From Nymphaea colorata (Eukaryota > Streptophyta > Magnoliopsida > Nymphaeales > Nymphaeaceae), in contig NC_045142.1 of assembly GCF_008831285.2 (NCBI RefSeq), positions 14,697,354-14,761,353 on the forward strand: a DNA stretch of 64,000 nucleotides, in the 5' to 3' direction. How positions within the stretch are numbered: the stretch's first letter is position 1; every line of letters begins with the position of its first letter. The position numbers and the translations under genes were made by a program. The notes beneath the pieces were generated by a model. That model saw nothing but the letters and a program-made list of their open reading frames with translations. It was not told where the DNA came from and did not search any database. Positions 54,101 to 60,100 of the stretch are shown piece after piece.

Positions 54101-57100
54101 AACCCCCAATAATCATGTTTCCTGCAGAAGATCAAGAACATATTTCCTCTGAGGCATCACAACCCTTTTACTACTACGAGCCACTTCAATACCAAAAAAA
54201 TAATGGAGTTGACCAGGGTCTTTTGTGACAAAGTGTTTCTGTAGAAACTCCTTTGTCTTAGCTATCTCTTGATTACTTTCTCCTGTGATAACAATGTCAT
54301 CAACATATACAATCAATATCACTATACCATATGTGTTGCGCTTGATAAACAATGCATGATCAAGTTGAGATCTTTGAAAACCACACTTAGATAGAATCTC
54401 ACTTAGTTTATGAAACCATGCGCGAGGACTTTGTTTAAGTCCATAGGTAGCCTTTTTGAGTTTGCATACCTTAGAACACTCCCCCTGACACTCAAAACCA
54501 GGTGGTTGTTGCATATTGTTAAAATAGATTGTAATGGAGAACCGGGTCCATACCTGGACCCGGTCCCATGGGGCACGGGTACCGAGGCTGGCTCGGTACC
54601 CTAGGCGGCACTCTTTCTCTCCCTCTTATATATTCTTCACTTACGTGTAATTGTTGTGTTAAGTGAATAGATTTTCTCTCTCCTAGGGTTGCGGTGGTGC
54701 ACCTAGGTTAGAGCTTCCCCGTGGTTTTTTCCTCTTTCTGAGGTTTTTCCACGTATACCGTGTGTTCCTTTCTTCTTCCTTCGTGTGTTGCGTGTTTCTA
54801 CACATATAAACTGTTTCAAAGAGATCACCATATAGAAATGCATTTTTCACATCAAGTTGGAAAAGAGGCCAATCTTGCTGAATTGCGAGAGATAATTAAG
54901 CGAATAGTACCTAACCTTGCCACTGGTAAAAATGTCTCAAAGAAGTCAACCCCATAAGTCTGTGTATAACCTTTTGCAACAAGGCGTGCTTTGAATCACT
55001 CGACGGAACCATCAGAATGATATTTGATAGTGAATACCCATTTGAAGCCAACAACATCACAATCTAGTGGGGGATCCACCAAGTCCCAAGTCTCCCAAGA
55101 GAGAAGAGCATCCATTTCCTCCTGCATAGCTTGCTTCCTCTGAGAATCTAACAAGGCTTGGTGGTGAGATGATGGGATAGTGTGACTGGACATAGCTCGA
55201 TCAAACTGCACCAAACTTGTACTCAAATGATTTATAGAAACAGAGTTAGAGATCGGATGCATGGTGCACTGCCGTCGGCCCTTGCGAATGACGATTGGTA
55301 GATCATCTGCAGAGAAGTCATCATTTCTACTTGAGTCAGTCTTAACAGTGGAACTTACCTCATGAGAAAATGTTGGTGGACGGTTGGGAGAGGGACTTTG
55401 ACAACGAGTATAGACAAGTGGAGGATCACGGAAATGATCACAAGACGATAGTGGAGAAGAAGGCAAAGACTCAAGTGAAATTGGGGGAATAGGAAGAGGA
55501 ATAAAAACTGGAGGCTCAGACATGGTAGAACACGAAGTGGAAAAATATGGACGGGACTCGAAGAATGTAACATCCGCACTGACAATCTCTTTCTTGGTCT
55601 GGGGATCAGAGCATCGATATCCTTTTTGAGATTGGCAGAATAACCAATGAACACACATTTAATAGCCTGAGCAGCAAGTTTGTTTCTATTTGGAACTAAG
55701 ATGTGTGCAAAGCAGGTGCATCCAAATACTTTGGGAGGTATATGAAATAATGGCCGATCTGGGTATAGTAATTGGATGGGGATGCGTTCCTGAATGGCAG
55801 GCAGACGAGGGCAATCGGTTAGTGAGATAGCAAGTTGTAAGAATAGCACCCCAAAAGTAGACGGGCATATGAGTGTGTAACATGAGAGTACGAGCCACAT
55901 TTAGAAGCTGACGATGTTTACGTTCCGCGACACCATTTTGTTGAGACGTGTGGAGACATGTATATTGTGGTCGAATCCCATGATCGGCATAAAATTGAAG
56001 TAGGACAGAAGATTTAAATTCGAGAGCAATATCAGTGCTAATATTTTTTACAATGGAATCAAACTGAGTTTTTATTTCCTTGATAAACCTCTGAAGAATA
56101 CAAATGACTTCAGACCTTTCTCGTAACAAAAATACCCAACTGACTCTGGTAAAATCATCAACCAAAACAAGGTAATACCAGAAACATGAACGAAAAGAAA
56201 CCCGACTTGGACCTCAAACATCAACATGAAGTAGATCAAAAGGACTCTGACTAGATGGACTCTGACTCGAGGGAAAACTACTACGTGTATGCTTGCCTAA
56301 CTGGCATGCTTCACATAGGAAAGACTCTGATGCAGGAATATCTGGAAACATGCGACGAAGTTTGGACACAGAGGGATGACCCAGTCTGAGATGCCACTGC
56401 AAAGGAGTTGGCTTCGATGTGAATGATGATGCAGCAACATTGACTGAGGTAGAGAGAAAGTAGAGCCCCTCCCGTTCATGGCCGCCACCAATCGTCTTCC
56501 CAGTTTGCAAGTCCTGGAAAGAACATGAACCAGGATAAAAAAATGGCTCTACATTGTAAGTCTCTAGCCAATTGCTTAACAGATAACAGATTAACAGGAA
56601 ATTTAGGAGCATATAGCACATGAGTAATGGTGCCCAAAGATGTGAGGTAGATATCCCCGCTGCCCAAAATAGGTGACAATTTGCCATCAGCCAAACTGAC
56701 GTGTTGTGGTGTAGTGAACCTGGTTAATGATAGAAACATATGTGGCTGATTACAACAATGCCTGGAAGCTCCTGAGTCGATCATCCATACCATACCCGGG
56801 TCAGTGGTAGGGGCACCAACAGTGAAAGCCGACTCTACTGCAGCAGTGCTGGTAGATGCAGGGGAGGACCTCTGAGCAAGAACTAGATCATATTCCTCCT
56901 TACTTAAGTTGAGAGAGTATGATGGAGCAGAGGTAGGAGACTCAACCATAGAAACTGTAGCCTGTGAGGAAGGTGCATTAGATGAAGAAGGCTCCTTTCC
57001 TATAATGGTTCTCCCTCCACCACGCCCTGATGACCCAGCAAAACGAAGATGAGGATGTTTGTCCCAACATCAGTCTTCTAAATGACCCAGCTTGCCACAA

Positions 57101-60100
57101 TAAGAGCACTGAAATCTGCCGCGTTCTGCACCACGACCTCTCATGCCAGCAGAAGAACTATGACCCCTTCCTCTTGATATCACAAGTGCGGAGACTGGTG
57201 TGTCATGCGTAGGCTGAGAAAGAGTGACAGCAAGGCGACTCAGCCTATTATATGTGTCTGCTAATTCTGGAAGATCACTGCCTGTGAGGATTTGAGACTT
57301 TGCCACAGAGTACTCTCAAGATAACCCAAATAGAAACTTTGCCACCATACCAGTTTCAAAATGAGATGCATAGCAGTGCTTGCACGGTGGATGAAGAGCT
57401 TTTAACCACTCATATGCAGCAGTCAGCGTAGCAAAATATTGTGATAGGTCTTGATCACCTTGTCGTATGTTACAAAGTTCTTCTTCCAACTGCAAGATCT
57501 TAATAACATTGATAGCATGTGAATATGTCTTCTTCAGGAAAGACCACATATCTCTAGCTTTGGTGTAGTATGCAATCGTTGGAGCTATACAGGACTCTAC
57601 ACTGTTCATGATCCATGACATCACAATGTTATTATCTTCATCCCAAGTAGCATATATTCCTTTTTTCTCAAGAGGTTCATCTTCTTCAAGAATATATTTC
57701 TTCCTATGACCAGCCACCGACATCATAAATACCCTCGACCAAATTTCATAATTTGAACCATCAAGTTTGATTGTGGTTCCATAGGAGAATGAGTTACCTG
57801 CCATCTTATATTCATTAGGCCCTTCTGACCTACCACTGTCAGCCATAGTAAAATTATAGAATACGTGGATCACAGCCAAAAAGGAAATGCAACAAGATGA
57901 ACACAACCAGACGTGCAACAATATAAAAACAACCAGAGAATAGCAGGCTAGTTTCAGGCGTAGATAACTACTGTCAAATGTAGATATCAAGCAGCAATAT
58001 TAGATATAGATATTAGCATGCATAGGTTGGACAGCTCCACTCAACGTCAACTATGCTGGAAAACGAGGCAAACTGAAATTAATCTTGACTCCAACAATGC
58101 TGCCCAAAAAAAAATCTGAAACCTGTCTACACTACTTGACTTCAACGATGTTCCCCCTCCATATGATTTCAACGCTGCCAATAAAACATACCTCTAAATG
58201 TGAAGATCCACGAGGCAGCACCCAACCAAGCAGATCAGCACACCCTTGTCGACGGCCTGACCTTCTTCCACGGCAGCAACATACACAACGACATCAGATT
58301 TTATCAGCATACCCTTGTCGATGGCCTGACCTTCTTCCATGGCAGCAACATTCACAACGACATCAGATTTTTTTTTTTCTGCAACTTAACATCATCAACA
58401 ACAACACCAGGGTGTTAATCACGTCTCTACATGTTAAACGCGATTAGCCCCTTTTCACCAACCAGTTTGATTGCTTCTTTGGTAATCAGTAGGGATTTTA
58501 GACGTGAAACCCTAGCTGACGGGAAAGATGAGAAAGGAGGAAAGGAGGGAAGGAGCGTGTAACCCTAACTCATATTAAAAGAGATTAGGGTAGTAACAAC
58601 TTTACAAAATTAGTCCACTAGAAATAAGAAAACAATAAAGTGGACCCTTCTAACTTTCTAAAATTTCAGAAAACCTCTAATCAACTTCTAAAAGTATTTA
58701 ACACCTGGCATACTCAAATGCCTCCAGTAGTGATTGAGGTCTGTTGGACTGGACGACCACTCTGATTTCATCTTTCAAACATCCTGCAAAAGTTCCAACC
58801 AGAGCTTCCACCAGCCACCTACTGACCATGTTACTCGTTTCCTCAAATTCGGCCTGATATTCTATGATGGAATCCTTCTGTTGTATCTTGGACAGTTTGA
58901 CATTAAAATCCAAGTATGTAGAGGGCCCAAAACGCACGGTCATGGCAGCCACCAAGTCTGACCAGATCAGTTTCCCTAGTTGTGCTATAATTGTAGTCAC
59001 AAATAACGCCTCAGACTTTTAAACAGCAAGGTTTTTCTCAGGTATAATACGACGAGCTTGAAAAAAACGAAAAAGATATGGAAAAAATACCGTAAATTTT
59101 TAAAAATTTTAAAAAACTAAAAATGAGGGGAAAATAAAATAAGTGAGAAACTAATAACACAAACATCAAAAGATAAGTAGAATTGCAACAAATAAAAAAA
59201 TAGAAAATGAAAAAAAAAATGTTTGACATTAAAAGAACTGAAAAAAATGAAAAAACTGAAAAAAAGAGAAAAAAAACGTTTTTTTTCGTTTTCAATGTTT
59301 TTTTCAAAAAATGCATTTTTTAAAATTTTTAAATGGCTAGTTAATTTATCACGTTTTTTTCCGAAAAAAACGTGTTTTATGTGACTAACCTATAAGTCAT
59401 CGATAGAATCTGATAGCCGCCCCTCCAAGGTGCACCGCAGCATGGGAAACCTTGTTTTTAGGCAAAATTGCCAAACAATCGAAATATTGTTCGGCATGGA
59501 AAACCCAATTGAGCAGGTCCTCCCCTGAAAACTTGGAAAACTCCATCTTGGGATTTCAGAGGCTTAGGTGGAATTCCCCTCCTCTGTCGGCCATTTCTCC
59601 AAATGGACAAGATTCGTAAGGCATACCTGTTGCGTCGAATCCTGGTGGTGGTTGGAAGGGGGTGCGCGCCTCTCAACTTCCTGATGCATCGCTCCCCTGA
59701 TTCACACTGGGGGAAGGTCGCTCAGGCCTAGATAGCATCTCCCTCAGCAAGGAGGACAAGGTCTGCTGCTCGTTCAAGATCGTTTGAACACTCGAGTCGA
59801 ACTCTGAAAACCTCTAGCCCATCTTGCTACAGCTGCATTTAAAGCCATCCATGCGGTCGCCCATGGCTTTCTGTGCCTCTTTCGTCTGCTTCTTGAAAGC
59901 CTCCAATGCAACAAGCATTTCCTTGTTTGTCATCGGTGGGGCTAATACGGACTATTATCATTTAATGACTCTATCTGTGTGTGTGTTGTGCATGGAACAT
60001 TGCGTTCTCGCCTTCCTAGTGTGGGTGTCCTAGAGAAGGCTGAGCAACTCCCGACCTAAGGTTGCCTGTGGTGCACACGGATCTATGCCTTGCATCCATA

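Larger units (their letters stand above)
53127..58703 (-). mobile_element. Ty1/copia retrotransposon nested in gypsy gag
   Basis: Bounded by an exact 5-bp target duplication CCTGG (53122-53126 and 58704-58708), with the gypsy gag frame continuing on both sides. The LTRs begin (minus strand) TGTTAAATACTTTTAGAAGT at 53346 and 58703. The 3' LTR is preceded by the polypurine tract GAAGGGGAG. Gag to RNase H are recognisable but broken by stops. A solo LTR of another family is inserted in its reverse transcriptase at 54517-54802. Confidence 0.93.
48234..59975 (-). mobile_element. Ty3/gypsy chromovirus, degenerate, with nested insertions
   Basis: In minus-strand order: gag (59,940-58,709, split by an A-rich insert); gag end with zinc knuckle, then protease (53,121-52,440); reverse transcriptase (51,906-50,291, split by a hAT-like element); RNase H and integrase (50,287-48,860); chromodomain-like end (48,561-48,301). 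A 34-bp segment, CTAATAC(A/G)GACTATTATC... with two differences, occurs at 48234-48267 and 59942-59975 and marks remnants of the two LTRs. A polypurine-like GGGAGGGG lies at 48,271-48,283. A whole copia element is inserted at 53,127-58,703. It lies in the 18-kb F2KP intron, same strand as the gene. Confidence 0.88.
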
